A program made the position numbers and the translations under genes. Shown here in pieces: positions 18,647-27,600 of a stretch of DNA of 64,000 nucleotides (position 1 is its first letter; every line of letters begins with the position of its first letter). Below the pieces are notes generated by a model. The model was not told the DNA's origin, did no database searches, and saw only the letters and a list, made by a program, of their open reading frames with translations. This DNA is from Mesorhizobium sp. NBSH29 (GTDB lineage Bacteria; Pseudomonadota; Alphaproteobacteria; Rhizobiales; Rhizobiaceae): the NCBI RefSeq assembly GCF_015500055.1, contig NZ_CP045492.1:3110501-3174500 (forward strand). The letters are read 5' to 3'.

Positions 18647-19246
18647 AAACTGTCCCCGATTCGACGCGTGACATTCGATTTGTCGGGGAGATATGGCACT
18701 TCGCCAAAAAGGCGTCTTGGACAGCGCTGCACCGGAATTGTCCTGTAGCGAAGTGAGTCTGCAATTTAAGAAAAAATCGGCGATTGGTGGGCAATGTGAC
18801 TGAATAGACACAGATATCTGTGCCGTGGGGCAAGGGCTTGGCGCTGCCGCTGGTAGTCAAAGTGCAAAACGCCAGCGCATATGCTGAGCAATCGTCCCAC
18901 GGGCCCGAAGACGGTAGAACCCAAATCAGCGAAGTTGCCGCATGTGTGGAGTTTAAAGTCAAACAATGCGTAGAACTCTTTGAAGCTCTTGGTGCCCAGA
19001 CACACGTGGCCAAATGGTGGATATTGTGGGAGGCACTGGAAAGCTCGTTGTTCGATCGCGCAATCTGGCCACGTGAAAGTTGCAGCCCGATTTTACAACA
19101 AGGCATAGTCCCTTGCACCGGACAGCATCCTCCCTATAGGTGCACGCCCTTACCTTGCGGAACAGTCGTCGGGTTGGAGCGTGGGAACACGCCTCCACCC
19201 GTCGCAGTTATCGTGCTGGTTCCACCAGTCGAAGTGCCACCCATAC
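18647..19246. other. 600-bp divergent control region between autotransporter and regulator
   Basis: No convincing gene is seen, although a 167-residue minus-strand frame without recognisable domains crosses it. It contains a 14-bp perfect palindrome at 18809-18822 and a hairpin at 19176-19196 (GGAG-GCGTG stem around GGAA) in the leader of the winged-helix regulator. The region probably holds promoters for both divergent genes. Confidence 0.45.
18809..18822. promoter_or_regulatory. 14-bp perfect palindrome CACAGATATCTGTG, candidate operator
   Basis: The palindrome lies about 165 bp upstream of the large autotransporter start and 425 bp upstream of the divergent winged-helix gene. Its symmetry and position suggest a dimeric regulator site, possibly for the adjacent regulator. 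No promoter elements could be fixed. Confidence 0.35.
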
Positions 19247-20149
19247 ATGCCCCTTGCCCAAAGCGACCTGACAGCCAATCCGGCTTTCCTCGACCGCATC
19301 ACCGCTCAGTCGCGAGATTTTCTCGAAGTGAATGGGCGCATGCCCCGCCTTGCGTCGATCTTTGCCACGCAGCAGCGCTGGCTGATGGCCCATATCGGGC
19401 TGACGCTCCACTGGCGCAACAGGGACGGTGAGGACCGGGAAGCGCTCAACCCGGCCCGGTTTGCCCAGGAAGTGGAGGCCCATTCAGTCGCGAGCGCCAA
19501 CACCGCTGCCGCTTTTTTGGTTGAGATGCATCAATACGGGGTGATCCGCACCCGTCCTTCTGCCACAGACCGCCGTCTGCGCCTCTACGAACCAACTCCC
19601 GTGACGATCGGTGCCATTGATGTGTGGATGCGCATTCACCTTGCAACACTCGATGCACTTGACGGCGCGGACCGTGGGACACTGTACGCTCAAGCACCGG
19701 ATGGATTGCAAACAATCCAGCCGCTGATTGCCGTAGGCCTCCTGAGTTCGCATCCCATTCGTGAGCCGACGCAAGACTTCTCCCAGTTCATGTGGCTCAA
19801 CAACGGCTTTCTGATCATGGAAAGGTTGATCGCCTCGGTTGAGCAAGAAGATGCGACGCAGGAACGAGCAATCACAGGTCTCACCTCGGTGTCGCGAATC
19901 GCCGAGGGGCTCAGCCTGTCGCGGACCCATGCCGCGCGCAAGATCAGGGAGGCGGAGGCTGCCGGAAGCCTGGGTTGGGAAGGCCAGCGCGGACGCTCGC
20001 GCCTTTGGATATCCAACCAGTTCCGACACCAGTTCCTGCTGATCCAGGCTGAGAAGCTGGCGATCATCGATGCTGCATTCGAGCAATGCTTCGGGTCCCC
20101 GCAACTGCCGGTGCCTGAACTGGAAAACAACCCAAGAATAATCAGTTAG
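19247..20149 (+). CDS. winged-helix transcriptional regulator of unknown family
   Basis: This 300-residue protein (start MPLAQSDL at 19247; upstream codons look non-coding) appears to be all helical with two likely DNA-binding parts. One is near residues 65-110 (VASANTAAAFLVEMHQYGVIRTRPSATDRRLRLYEPT split by a wing-like turn). The other is near 215-265 (VSRIAEGLSLSRTHAARKIREAEAAGSLGWEGQRGRSRLWIS), where RIAEGLSLSRTHAARKI looks like a MarR/GntR-type recognition helix and GQRGRSRLW like a wing. No ligand domain is recognised. It sits between two autotransporter genes and reads towards the second, 110 bp away, so it may control surface-protein expression. I know no name for it. Confidence 0.6.
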   Translation: MPLAQSDLTANPAFLDRITAQSRDFLEVNGRMPRLASIFATQQRWLMAHIGLTLHWRNRDGEDREALNPARFAQEVEAHSVASANTAAAFLVEMHQYGVIRTRPSATDRRLRLYEPTPVTIGAIDVWMRIHLATLDALDGADRGTLYAQAPDGLQTIQPLIAVGLLSSHPIREPTQDFSQFMWLNNGFLIMERLIASVEQEDATQERAITGLTSVSRIAEGLSLSRTHAARKIREAEAAGSLGWEGQRGRSRLWISNQFRHQFLLIQAEKLAIIDAAFEQCFGSPQLPVPELENNPRIIS

Positions 20150-20259
20150 CGCTGATAGACCACCGCCTGCTTCCCCAGTACGGAGAGGATATCGGCCGTC
20201 TCTGACGGTACGTAAGGCATATGCCGGGCGGGGACACGCCCGCGAAAAATGGGTGGGTC

Positions 20260-23058
20260 ATGCATCGTTTCAAATCCGGATTGTTGAGCGGGGCGTCAAT
20301 CGGTGTGCTCGCACTGATGGCGCCGATGGCGATGACCAGCCCGGCCCTGGCGGCATGCGCAGACCCCGTCGGACAGGTCGTCAATTGTTCCGGGCCGATC
20401 ACCGAGTTTTCACCGCAGGATTACACTGACGATGGAATGACCATTAACGTCAGTGGCGACGGCGGCATCACCGCTTCGAACAAGGGGACCGCGATCCGGT
20501 TGGGCGACTTTGCGGTCATCCATGCTGCAAACGAGAGCAGGATTGAATCCGTAAGCGAGTCGGAGAGTCCGGTCATTTTGGTTGGCGACGACGCCGATCT
20601 TGAGCTTGGAAACGTGTTTACCTCAGGCAAGAAGAGCGGCGTAAGCGCCGGCGACCGCCTGCATCTCCTGCTGCGCGAAGGGGGATCAATCACCACGATG
20701 GGGTCGGGAATCCGGGCGGGAACAGATGCGAACCTGCAGATCGATGGCGCTGTTACCACCGAAGGCGGCTTTTTCATCGGCAAGCCGGGTGATGGGGTAT
20801 TCCTCACCAGTCCCAGCATCGAAGTTGGGGACCGCGCTACCATCACCGTATCGGAAACCGGAAGCATCAATTCGGCTCAAGATGCCATCCACTTGAGGTT
20901 CCAGGAAAACGGGGGCGACGATCTTGTCGCCAACATCAGCGTCCAGGGAGAGATCTCTGCGGCCCATCGCGGCATCTATATCGTTGGCGGCAACTTGATG
21001 GAAAGCCGGACTGCGTTTGACGCACCCCCGCTTGAACCAGCGCGTCAACGCGCCAACATCACCGTCGGTGCTAGCGGCAGTATCACCGCGGCATCAGGCC
21101 AGGCCGTTTTCATTGGCGGGCAAGTCGCACTGGATACAACAATCCGGATCGCCGGAACTGTTCAAGGTGAGCGCGACCTGTCTTCACGGCCAACAGCAAT
21201 CCAGTTGAACGATGGGGCCGACACATTCATCTACGAGGCCACCGCCAACATCGTGGGTGACGTTTATGCCGACACTCTGTTTGATCGCGAGCCGGATCCA
21301 GATGCCGGCCCCGACCTTACCGGCAAGCGCGATACCTTCGTTCTCGGCGGCGAAAACGATGGGTCCTTTGATGTCAGTCTGCTCGACGGTGACGGCGTCT
21401 ACTCTGATGCCGAGCAATTCCGCGGGTTCGACATTTTCGAAAAGCGCGAAGGCGGCACCTTCTTCCTGTCAGGCTCCAACACCGAAATAGGCAACTTCTC
21501 GGTACTCGGCGGAAACCTCTTTGCAAACGCTGAAATGGCATCCACCGCATTCAACGTCGCCTCTGGCGCAAAACTCGGTGGTACCGGCACCATCGGTTCA
21601 GCCACCATCTTGTCAGGCGCACGTCTGGCGCCCGGCAATGCGGATGCTTCCGCCTTCGGAACGCTTTCGGTTCGCGACAGCGCCACGTTCATGGAAGGCG
21701 CGATCTTTGAGACCCGCGTGGACGACACCGGCAATTCCGATCTGCTCAGCGTCGGCGGCACAGCCATGATTGACGGCGCAACGATGAACATCATCGCTAC
21801 GCCCGGCAGCTACGCCAGCCAGACCTACACAGTGATCGAAGCCGAAGGCGGCGTTACCGGCAAATTCGCCAGCCTGTCCGACAATCTCCAGGACATCGAC
21901 TTTGTCGACAGCTATGATGGTAACACGGTCAAGCTTGGTTTGATCAAGGCGCCTGTCAACCAACCCAACCAGCCAGGTGCAGGCACTCCCGGGTTCTCCG
22001 ACAAGGAGAATGCTCTCGCGGCTGCCTTCGGCGCCGGCGACAGCAGCCTCCAGTTCTCTCAGATGCTGGCCGGACGGATGTCTGGCGGATCAACAACAAC
22101 CACGGCTTCCATCGGCACGCCTCTCGGCTACGATGCGCCGGTGACACGGTCCGAAACCTTCCCTGCTGTTCACCGGGTCTATGGCGCGGACTTCCATTCC
22201 CCCGCTCCGATAACGGAGCTCGGCGGACTTGCTGTCTGGGTCGGCGCCCTCGGCCTCGACGCTTCGGTTGACGAACGGGACGGCGTGCGCGGCTACGACA
22301 ACACCGTTGGCGGCATTGCAGGCGGCATCGAATACCGCATGTCCGGCGAAGGCAAAGGGGTCATCGGCCTGGCCGGCGGCTATACCCGTTCAACTGTCGA
22401 TGTCATCAATGGCGGCGCCCGCATCAATTCCGCACATGTCGGCATCTATGCCGGATATCAGATTGATGCACTCCACCTTGCCGGTGCCCTGGCCTATTCG
22501 AACGGCTCCTACAATCTCTGGCGCAATGTCTCTGGCGCGGTTGCGCTCGGCGACACGGACGGGAACGCACTTTCAGGCCATGTTGAGGCGTTCTATGATC
22601 TGGCGCCTCGCTTCGGTCTTGCGGAAGGCACCAGCGTCGGTCCGGTGGCCCGCCTGCGTGGGGCAAACGCCACACGCGATGGATTTACCGAAACCGGCGC
22701 CGGCATCCTCAACCTGACGGTCGCCGAAGATTCGGTCAGCCAATCCTACGGCGATGTCGGCATGCGCTTCGCGACGCGTTATGTGGTTGGCGCACTGGTG
22801 CTCCACCCGGAGATCGAATTGCGCTACGAACGCCGCCTGAGCAGCAACAGCGACATCAGCAATGCTGTGATTGCCCCCGTCGCCGGCGCCGAGTTCGCAA
22901 CCACGGTTCAGGCTGGTGGACGCGACCGTTTTGGACTGGGACTGGGCATGGGCATGGACTTCAACGCGGCACTGTCGGCCAAGCTGAGCTATGACGGTAG
23001 TTTCGGCAAGGATGTAACCAGCCACGCCGGTGCGTTGTCACTAACCTACAAGTTCTGA
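20260..23058 (+). CDS. autotransporter with C-terminal outer-membrane beta-barrel
   Basis: This intact 932-residue type V secretion protein starts at MHRFKSG (20260; an in-frame ATG at 20221 is an alternative). The signal peptide ends MAMTSPALA. The passenger (about residues 30-560) is built of beta-helix-like strands with a typical autotransporter module (VLGGNLFANAEM, AKLGGTGTIGSATILSGARLAPGN, then TYTVIEAEGGVTG). A Pro-rich linker (NQPNQPGAGTPG) leads to a barrel of about 280 residues starting near YGADFHSPAPITELGGLAVW, with GGIAGGIEYRM, VGIYAGYQIDALHLAGALAYSNG and the terminal strand ALSLTYKF. The final Phe is the standard BAM signal. Unlike the first autotransporter it is uninterrupted, and a strong terminator follows. 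Confidence 0.9.
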   Translation: MHRFKSGLLSGASIGVLALMAPMAMTSPALAACADPVGQVVNCSGPITEFSPQDYTDDGMTINVSGDGGITASNKGTAIRLGDFAVIHAANESRIESVSESESPVILVGDDADLELGNVFTSGKKSGVSAGDRLHLLLREGGSITTMGSGIRAGTDANLQIDGAVTTEGGFFIGKPGDGVFLTSPSIEVGDRATITVSETGSINSAQDAIHLRFQENGGDDLVANISVQGEISAAHRGIYIVGGNLMESRTAFDAPPLEPARQRANITVGASGSITAASGQAVFIGGQVALDTTIRIAGTVQGERDLSSRPTAIQLNDGADTFIYEATANIVGDVYADTLFDREPDPDAGPDLTGKRDTFVLGGENDGSFDVSLLDGDGVYSDAEQFRGFDIFEKREGGTFFLSGSNTEIGNFSVLGGNLFANAEMASTAFNVASGAKLGGTGTIGSATILSGARLAPGNADASAFGTLSVRDSATFMEGAIFETRVDDTGNSDLLSVGGTAMIDGATMNIIATPGSYASQTYTVIEAEGGVTGKFASLSDNLQDIDFVDSYDGNTVKLGLIKAPVNQPNQPGAGTPGFSDKENALAAAFGAGDSSLQFSQMLAGRMSGGSTTTTASIGTPLGYDAPVTRSETFPAVHRVYGADFHSPAPITELGGLAVWVGALGLDASVDERDGVRGYDNTVGGIAGGIEYRMSGEGKGVIGLAGGYTRSTVDVINGGARINSAHVGIYAGYQIDALHLAGALAYSNGSYNLWRNVSGAVALGDTDGNALSGHVEAFYDLAPRFGLAEGTSVGPVARLRGANATRDGFTETGAGILNLTVAEDSVSQSYGDVGMRFATRYVVGALVLHPEIELRYERRLSSNSDISNAVIAPVAGAEFATTVQAGGRDRFGLGLGMGMDFNAALSAKLSYDGSFGKDVTSHAGALSLTYKF

Positions 23059-23082
23059 CCGCGTAAGCGGCACTGTTGCCTC

Positions 23083-23112
23083 ACGCCGGCGCGAAAGCGT
23101 CGGCGTTTTTTT
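23083..23112 (+). terminator. rho-independent terminator after the second autotransporter
   Basis: ACGCCGGCGC and GCGTCGGCGT form a 10-bp stem with one G-U pair around a GAAA tetraloop. Seven T residues follow on the plus strand, 25 bp after the stop codon. Confidence 0.9.
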
Positions 23113-23153
23113 ATGACGGGACGGCGCTGCGGGAAGATCGAAGCACTGCGAGA

Positions 23154-23735
23154 TCAGGTGAGTTGGTTCGCCAGTCGTTCCACTGCAGCGCTGCGCACTT
23201 GCGGCCAGCTGTCTGCAAAAAGAGCGAACCGCATCTGGTTGAAAAAACGGGACTGATCGGCTGATAACAATTCCTGGCGCAACGTCGCCTCGTAGACATA
23301 TCCGAATGCTTCAGCACGCCGGATCGCCCTCTGGTTTCCCTCGACAATCTCGCCGACAACTTTGTTGACGCCCATCGTGCCAAACATCCAATCGTAGAAT
23401 GCAACGGACGTCTCGTCGGTCACACGTCGGCTGCGATAACGCTCTTCAGCGATCAGAATATGCATACTTGCCCGCCGGTGAAAGCGATTCAGCTCGATCA
23501 GGCGATACCCCAGAAGCGTGTCGTTCCCGCGCTCGCAGAAACCCAGTATGAAAGAAGATTTGTTGTCGAAGCCGGCAACGTAACGAGCCAGATCCTCCAA
23601 CTTCAAATGGCGTACCGGAAGGTTCAGCGCTGCCATCAGTTCGGCGTCAGCCAGCCATCGCTGGAGCGGCAGCAGATCATCGGCTGGACTGATGCTGCGC
23701 TGGATGAAATTTTGGGAAGTTAACGTGACGCTCAC
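23154..23735 (-). CDS. GNAT-family N-acetyltransferase
   Basis: This 193-residue acetyltransferase starts at GTG 23735, which overlaps the stop of the gene before it (GTGA). It has the RimJ/RimL-like GNAT layout: an N-terminal QRWLADAELMAALNLP, the central strand FILGFCERGNDTLLGYRLIELN, and the acetyl-CoA region with YDWMFGTMGVNKVVGEIVE and RAIRRAEAFGYVYEATLR. The usual Q/RxxGxG/A loop is replaced by a weak EERYRSRRV. It is a diverged paralogue of the next gene, which has the same length and order of motifs. The substrate is unknown; the neighbour is an aromatic aminotransferase. Confidence 0.8.
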   Translation of the reverse strand: MSVTLTSQNFIQRSISPADDLLPLQRWLADAELMAALNLPVRHLKLEDLARYVAGFDNKSSFILGFCERGNDTLLGYRLIELNRFHRRASMHILIAEERYRSRRVTDETSVAFYDWMFGTMGVNKVVGEIVEGNQRAIRRAEAFGYVYEATLRQELLSADQSRFFNQMRFALFADSWPQVRSAAVERLANQLT

Positions 23736-24313
23736 CGTGCAGTCTCCCTCAGGAAGGCTTCGGCGTTGGCCCGCGCGTTGGGCCATTCGGCAGCCAGTAT
23801 GCCATGTGCGAACTGGTCGATCCGCGACTGACCATCTGCCGAAACAGTCTCGCCAACGAGAATACCTTCGCGGCGGATGCCAAGATCTTCCATGAGTTCC
23901 GCTAGGCGCCGCCGGGTTGCCTGGGTGCGGACAGCAATCTTCTCGATCCCGTAATCCTGAAAGAGCCAGTCGAACACCAGCATCGTCATGGCAACATGCG
24001 CCGTAGGACCGCGCGAGCCGGCTTCGCCGATCACCAGATTGTAGTGAACAGTGCGGTGTCGGGGATCATGATAATTGGCCGTCAGAGCAACCAGATGGCC
24101 GGTCATGCGCTCGACAATCCCGCTGGTCAGCATCGCACCCTGGCCCAGTGACAGGATGTACCGCGCAGCGTCGTCGCGGCTGTGCGGTCGAGCCGGGATC
24201 GCCAGCGCCGCTGAAAGTTTAGGGTCTGAAAGCCATCGTGCGAGATAGCCCGAATCAGTAAGCTCCAGAGGGCGAAGATCGTATCGGACCAGGTCGAGCG
24301 TCTGCACTGTCAT
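23732..24313 (-). CDS. GNAT-family N-acetyltransferase
   Basis: This protein has 193 residues from ATG 24313 (MTVQTLDL). GNAT features include YLARWLSDPKLSAALAIP, a core strand HLVALTANYHDPRHRTVHYNLVIGEAGSRG split around the beta-4 segment, VFDWLFQDYGIEKIAVRT and RRLAELMEDLGIRREGI. It belongs to the same subgroup as the downstream gene, with which it overlaps by 4 bp (GTGA), so the pair may form a heterodimer or act on related substrates. It lies 71 bp after the aminotransferase stop and is probably in the same operon. Confidence 0.8.
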   Translation of the reverse strand: MTVQTLDLVRYDLRPLELTDSGYLARWLSDPKLSAALAIPARPHSRDDAARYILSLGQGAMLTSGIVERMTGHLVALTANYHDPRHRTVHYNLVIGEAGSRGPTAHVAMTMLVFDWLFQDYGIEKIAVRTQATRRRLAELMEDLGIRREGILVGETVSADGQSRIDQFAHGILAAEWPNARANAEAFLRETAR

Positions 24314-24384
24314 GCAGCCAGCTGAAGGAACCAAAGCCCTCAGGCAAGTACTGTTTTTGGGTCATTCGGCCCGCATGAAGCGTC

Positions 24385-25608
24385 TCAGGATGGCGAGCTG
24401 CGAAAACAATGCGCCAGTGCGGTGGCCACACGATCAAGATTCCTGGTCGTCAAGCCGGCGACCGAGATGCGTCCCGAATCCAGGAGGTAAAGGCCATCCT
24501 CGCGCACCGCCCTGATGTCTTCGACCCTGATCCCGGTATATGCGAACATGCCGCGCTGGCGGCTGAGGAACGAGACGTCGACATTGCCTGCCTGGGCCTC
24601 GATGCGTTCGACAAGCCCTGCCCGCATGTCTTCAAGGCGCGCGCGCATGGCATCCACTTCGCCGCGCCATTGATGGTTCAGCGCCGCATCGTCGAGCACA
24701 GAACCGACCAGGCTGCCCGCCGTAAACGATGGAGAGGAATAGCTGCGCCGAATCGCCAGCCGCAGTTGTCCCAGCACATTGGATGCCTCGCTCGCGGTCT
24801 CGCACACCACGTGCAGCGCCCCGCAGCGTTCGCCATAAAGCGAAAAGTTCTTGGAGAACGAGGTCGCCACCAAGCAACCGGGATAGAGTGCGGAGTGGCG
24901 CCTGACAAACGCGGCATCCGCATCGACACCAGTTCCAAACCCCTGATACGCCATATCGAACATGACGATATGGCGCCGCTCCCGCACCACCTCGGAAACG
25001 GCCTTTTGCGACGCCTCATCGAGATCGAGCCCGGTTGGATTGTGGCAGACAGGCTGGATGATCACGATGGAACCTTCGGGTGCAGCCCTCAAATCCTCGA
25101 GCATACCCGCGACGTCGAGGGCGCGCTCGGTGGCATTCCAGTAGCGGTAGGAGGTGGTCGTAAAACCGGCACGTTGAAAAAGCCCATGATGGTTTTCCCA
25201 GGTTGGATCGCTGACATAGACAGTCCGGCCCGGCGCGTGTTTGGCCAGGAAGTCAGCGGCGATGCCAAGGGCTCCGCTGCCACCAAGGCTCTGCATGGTG
25301 GCGATGCGTTTGTCGCCAAGGGCTGGATGGTCCTCGCCAAATGCCAGGCGCTGCGTGGCGTCGCGAAAACGCGCATCGCCTTCCATCGGCAGATAGGGCC
25401 GCTGCCCGAAGCCCACTCTCTCATGCGCGGTCCGCACCGAATCCAGCACCGGGATCTTGCCATCCTCGCCGGTGAAAACGCCAATGCACAGATTGATCTT
25501 GTCCGGATGCGGGTCAGCATGGAATTGATCGACCAGCTTGAAGATGGGATCGCCCGCATAAGGCTGCACCTGGCCAAACATGCTCGTCGGCACACCGTTT
25601 TCGCTCAT
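24385..25608 (-). CDS. aromatic amino acid / aspartate aminotransferase (class I-gamma)
   Basis: This 407-residue PLP enzyme resembles TyrB/AspC. It exchanges the amino group between aromatic amino acids or aspartate and 2-oxoglutarate. Visible landmarks are INLCIGVFTGEDGKIPVL, YLPMEGDARFRDATQRLAFG, SLGGSGAL at the cofactor phosphate site, the motif HNPTGLD with the conserved Asn, FDMAYQGFGTG with Asp and Tyr contacting the pyridine ring, and SFSKNFSLYGERCG with the Schiff-base Lys. The C-terminal Arg region (LDSGRISVAGLTTRNLDRV) binds the substrate carboxylate. It is first in a probable operon with two GNAT genes, which suggests that an amino-acid-derived product may be acylated; this is inference. 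Confidence 0.88.
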   Translation of the reverse strand: MSENGVPTSMFGQVQPYAGDPIFKLVDQFHADPHPDKINLCIGVFTGEDGKIPVLDSVRTAHERVGFGQRPYLPMEGDARFRDATQRLAFGEDHPALGDKRIATMQSLGGSGALGIAADFLAKHAPGRTVYVSDPTWENHHGLFQRAGFTTTSYRYWNATERALDVAGMLEDLRAAPEGSIVIIQPVCHNPTGLDLDEASQKAVSEVVRERRHIVMFDMAYQGFGTGVDADAAFVRRHSALYPGCLVATSFSKNFSLYGERCGALHVVCETASEASNVLGQLRLAIRRSYSSPSFTAGSLVGSVLDDAALNHQWRGEVDAMRARLEDMRAGLVERIEAQAGNVDVSFLSRQRGMFAYTGIRVEDIRAVREDGLYLLDSGRISVAGLTTRNLDRVATALAHCFRSSPS

Positions 25609-25705
25609 TTTAGTCCCCGGTTGGATCGCTTTGCGCCCTTATAGGGGACAATTGCCCGTCCAGCGTGAAAAATTCGTCGTGCCAACCGTTGCCCGCCTCT
25701 CGGTT

Positions 25706-26797
25706 TCATAAAATGACGGCGATACCCTCACGCGCAGAGCGCTGCGCTGCCATGCCGATGGCCACTGCGGCGATTCCATCGTCCACAGTCACCTCGACAG
25801 GCCCCTCGCCGCGCACTGCAGCAACAAACCGCTTGTGTTGGTAAAAGGTCGACCCGTTGTGGTCGCCTACCGCCAGAAGATCTGGGTCAACCGGGATCTC
25901 GAGAGCGCTGCCGGTATGCGGCGGGCGTGGGCTCATAATCACCTGCGCGGTCGGTTGCGGCCCCCGGTCAACCGGCCAGAAGCGCGTCGGTCCGGGCACG
26001 AGGCACTCGATCTTGCCTTGCGCACCCACAGCCGAAATTTCCTCCTGATAACGACCGCCTTCAGCAAACATGCAAAGTTCAAGCATGGCGCGCGCACCGC
26101 TGGCAAAATCGACCAGCACATAGCCGTGGTCCCAGATGTCAGGCGTTCGCCCACCATGGACCTCATCCAGATGATTCACGGCCTGCCCTGCCGATGCCAT
26201 GACTCGTGTCGGTTCAGATTTCAGGATCAGCCGCATCAGATCGAAAAAGTGGCAGCATTTTTCAACGAACGTCCCCCCGGATTGGCTGTTGAACCGGTTC
26301 CAGGCGCTGACCTTAGTCAGGAACGGATAGCGGTGCTCGCGGATGGTCAGCATGGTGATCCCTCCGGTCACGCCTGCCACCTGTTCAATAAAACGCGCCA
26401 CCGGTGGCATGTAGCGATATTCCATCGCTACCCACAGCGGCGCCGGATAGTCGCCGGCGAGCTGCCGCACCGCGTGCAACCCAGCGTCGCTGATCGCGAT
26501 CGGTTTTTCCACCAGCACCGGCAGCGGACGAGTCGCGGCAACGAGGCGCAGCTGGTCGACATGAAACTGGTTGGGGCTGGCGATCAAAAGACAGTCGAGA
26601 CCGGGCACGGCCAGAAGCGCTTCCACGGTGTCGACAAACACCGCATGGGGCGCAAGCTGGCGCGCCGCGTCACGCATCATTACGTCTGGCTCGAAAATGG
26701 CGGCAATGCTGGTGTCGGGTAACAGGGCGATATTGCGCAGATGCTCCTGCCCCATCATGCCGCAACCGATAACGCCATATGAGATATGCCGGGCCAT
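25706..26797 (-). CDS. Gfo/Idh/MocA-family NAD(P)-dependent oxidoreductase
   Basis: This 363-residue dehydrogenase has an N-terminal Rossmann fold (YGVIGCGMMGQEHLRNIALL), the dinucleotide-domain segment LLIASPNQFH, and the conserved VEKPIAI whose Lys is catalytic in this family. The C-terminal alpha/beta domain follows (GGTFVEKCCHFFDLMRLIL, with the His of the EKxxH..D triad). Family members oxidise or reduce sugar and inositol carbons. It follows the GntR gene by 8 bp, in an operon divergent from the monooxygenase pair, and lies beside a uronate locus, so a sugar or sugar-acid substrate is likely but undefined. Confidence 0.88.
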   Translation of the reverse strand: MARHISYGVIGCGMMGQEHLRNIALLPDTSIAAIFEPDVMMRDAARQLAPHAVFVDTVEALLAVPGLDCLLIASPNQFHVDQLRLVAATRPLPVLVEKPIAISDAGLHAVRQLAGDYPAPLWVAMEYRYMPPVARFIEQVAGVTGGITMLTIREHRYPFLTKVSAWNRFNSQSGGTFVEKCCHFFDLMRLILKSEPTRVMASAGQAVNHLDEVHGGRTPDIWDHGYVLVDFASGARAMLELCMFAEGGRYQEEISAVGAQGKIECLVPGPTRFWPVDRGPQPTAQVIMSPRPPHTGSALEIPVDPDLLAVGDHNGSTFYQHKRFVAAVRGEGPVEVTVDDGIAAVAIGMAAQRSAREGIAVIL

Positions 26798-26805
26798 GCC
26801 CTCTC

Positions 26806-27510
26806 CTATCGAAGCCGCGCGACATAGCGCGCGACGGTATGGTCAAACCAGGTGCGGGAAAATTCGATGCTGGCGCCATCCTGCGTCCAGCCGATCCGCT
26901 CGATGAAACCGGCCGATGCCCCGGCAGCAAGCCCGAACGCGTCCGGCGCCCAGCCTGGCACGGTCGCGACACCGAGCCGATCTTCCGCCCGCGCTATCCA
27001 TAGGCGCAGAACTTTTCGATAGTAGAGATACAGCGAATCCGACAGGTCCTTAGCGCTCAGCTGGTCGACATGGCTGGCATCGAGCCAGATTTCTTCGACG
27101 GCAGCGGGTCTGCCGCCCAGATGGCGCAGACGGCGGATGCGATGCCCTTCCTGGTGCTGGCCGAATTCAGGCAGATCGACCGGCTTTGCCATCCGCGCGA
27201 CGGAAATCACCTTTGCTGTCGGCAGGCCGCCTCCCTCGATCAGTTCGAGCCGAAACAGCGCATAGACACTGTCCACCTCGGGCCGGTGCCGCACATAGTT
27301 CCCCGACCCCTGTACCCGCTCCAGAAGTCCCTTGGCCTCGAGCTCACCCAGCGCCTTGCGCAGCGTGCCGACCGCAATGCCAAGCGATTGCGCCATTTCG
27401 CGCTCGGGCGGCAGCTTCTCGCCATCAGCGCGGCGACCGGCAGCAATCTCGCGGATCAGCATTTCGCAGACCTGCTGGTGCATCGGCAAGGCAAGGGTTC
27501 GGGCCATCAC
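26806..27510 (-). CDS. GntR-family regulator with UTRA ligand domain (HutC type)
   Basis: This 234-residue regulator has an N-terminal winged helix: VCEMLIREIAAGRRADGEKLPPERE, then AVGTLRKALGELEAKGLLERV and the wing QGSGNYVRH. A UTRA domain occupies about residues 90-230 (VEEIWLDASHVDQL, APDAFGLAAG, IEFSRTWFDHTVARYVARL). Such proteins release DNA when a small sugar, amino sugar or acid binds. It lies upstream of the Gfo/Idh/MocA gene with an 8-bp gap and is divergent from the monooxygenase gene at 27601; the 90-bp gap has ATTGATAC and ATTGATCT repeats that may be its sites. Confidence 0.88.
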   Translation of the reverse strand: MMARTLALPMHQQVCEMLIREIAAGRRADGEKLPPEREMAQSLGIAVGTLRKALGELEAKGLLERVQGSGNYVRHRPEVDSVYALFRLELIEGGGLPTAKVISVARMAKPVDLPEFGQHQEGHRIRRLRHLGGRPAAVEEIWLDASHVDQLSAKDLSDSLYLYYRKVLRLWIARAEDRLGVATVPGWAPDAFGLAAGASAGFIERIGWTQDGASIEFSRTWFDHTVARYVARLR

Positions 27511-27600
27511 AGGTGACTCAGTGCAAATTGATACACTATTGATCTACAACAAATCCGGTGATACTCAAGCATAAAGTTGCAGTGCAGGAATTCCCACGAA

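Noticed and set aside
18615-19118. 167-residue minus-strand frame upstream of the large autotransporter
   Set aside because: No ribosome binding site or domain; it runs through the palindrome and overlaps the autotransporter signal-peptide region.
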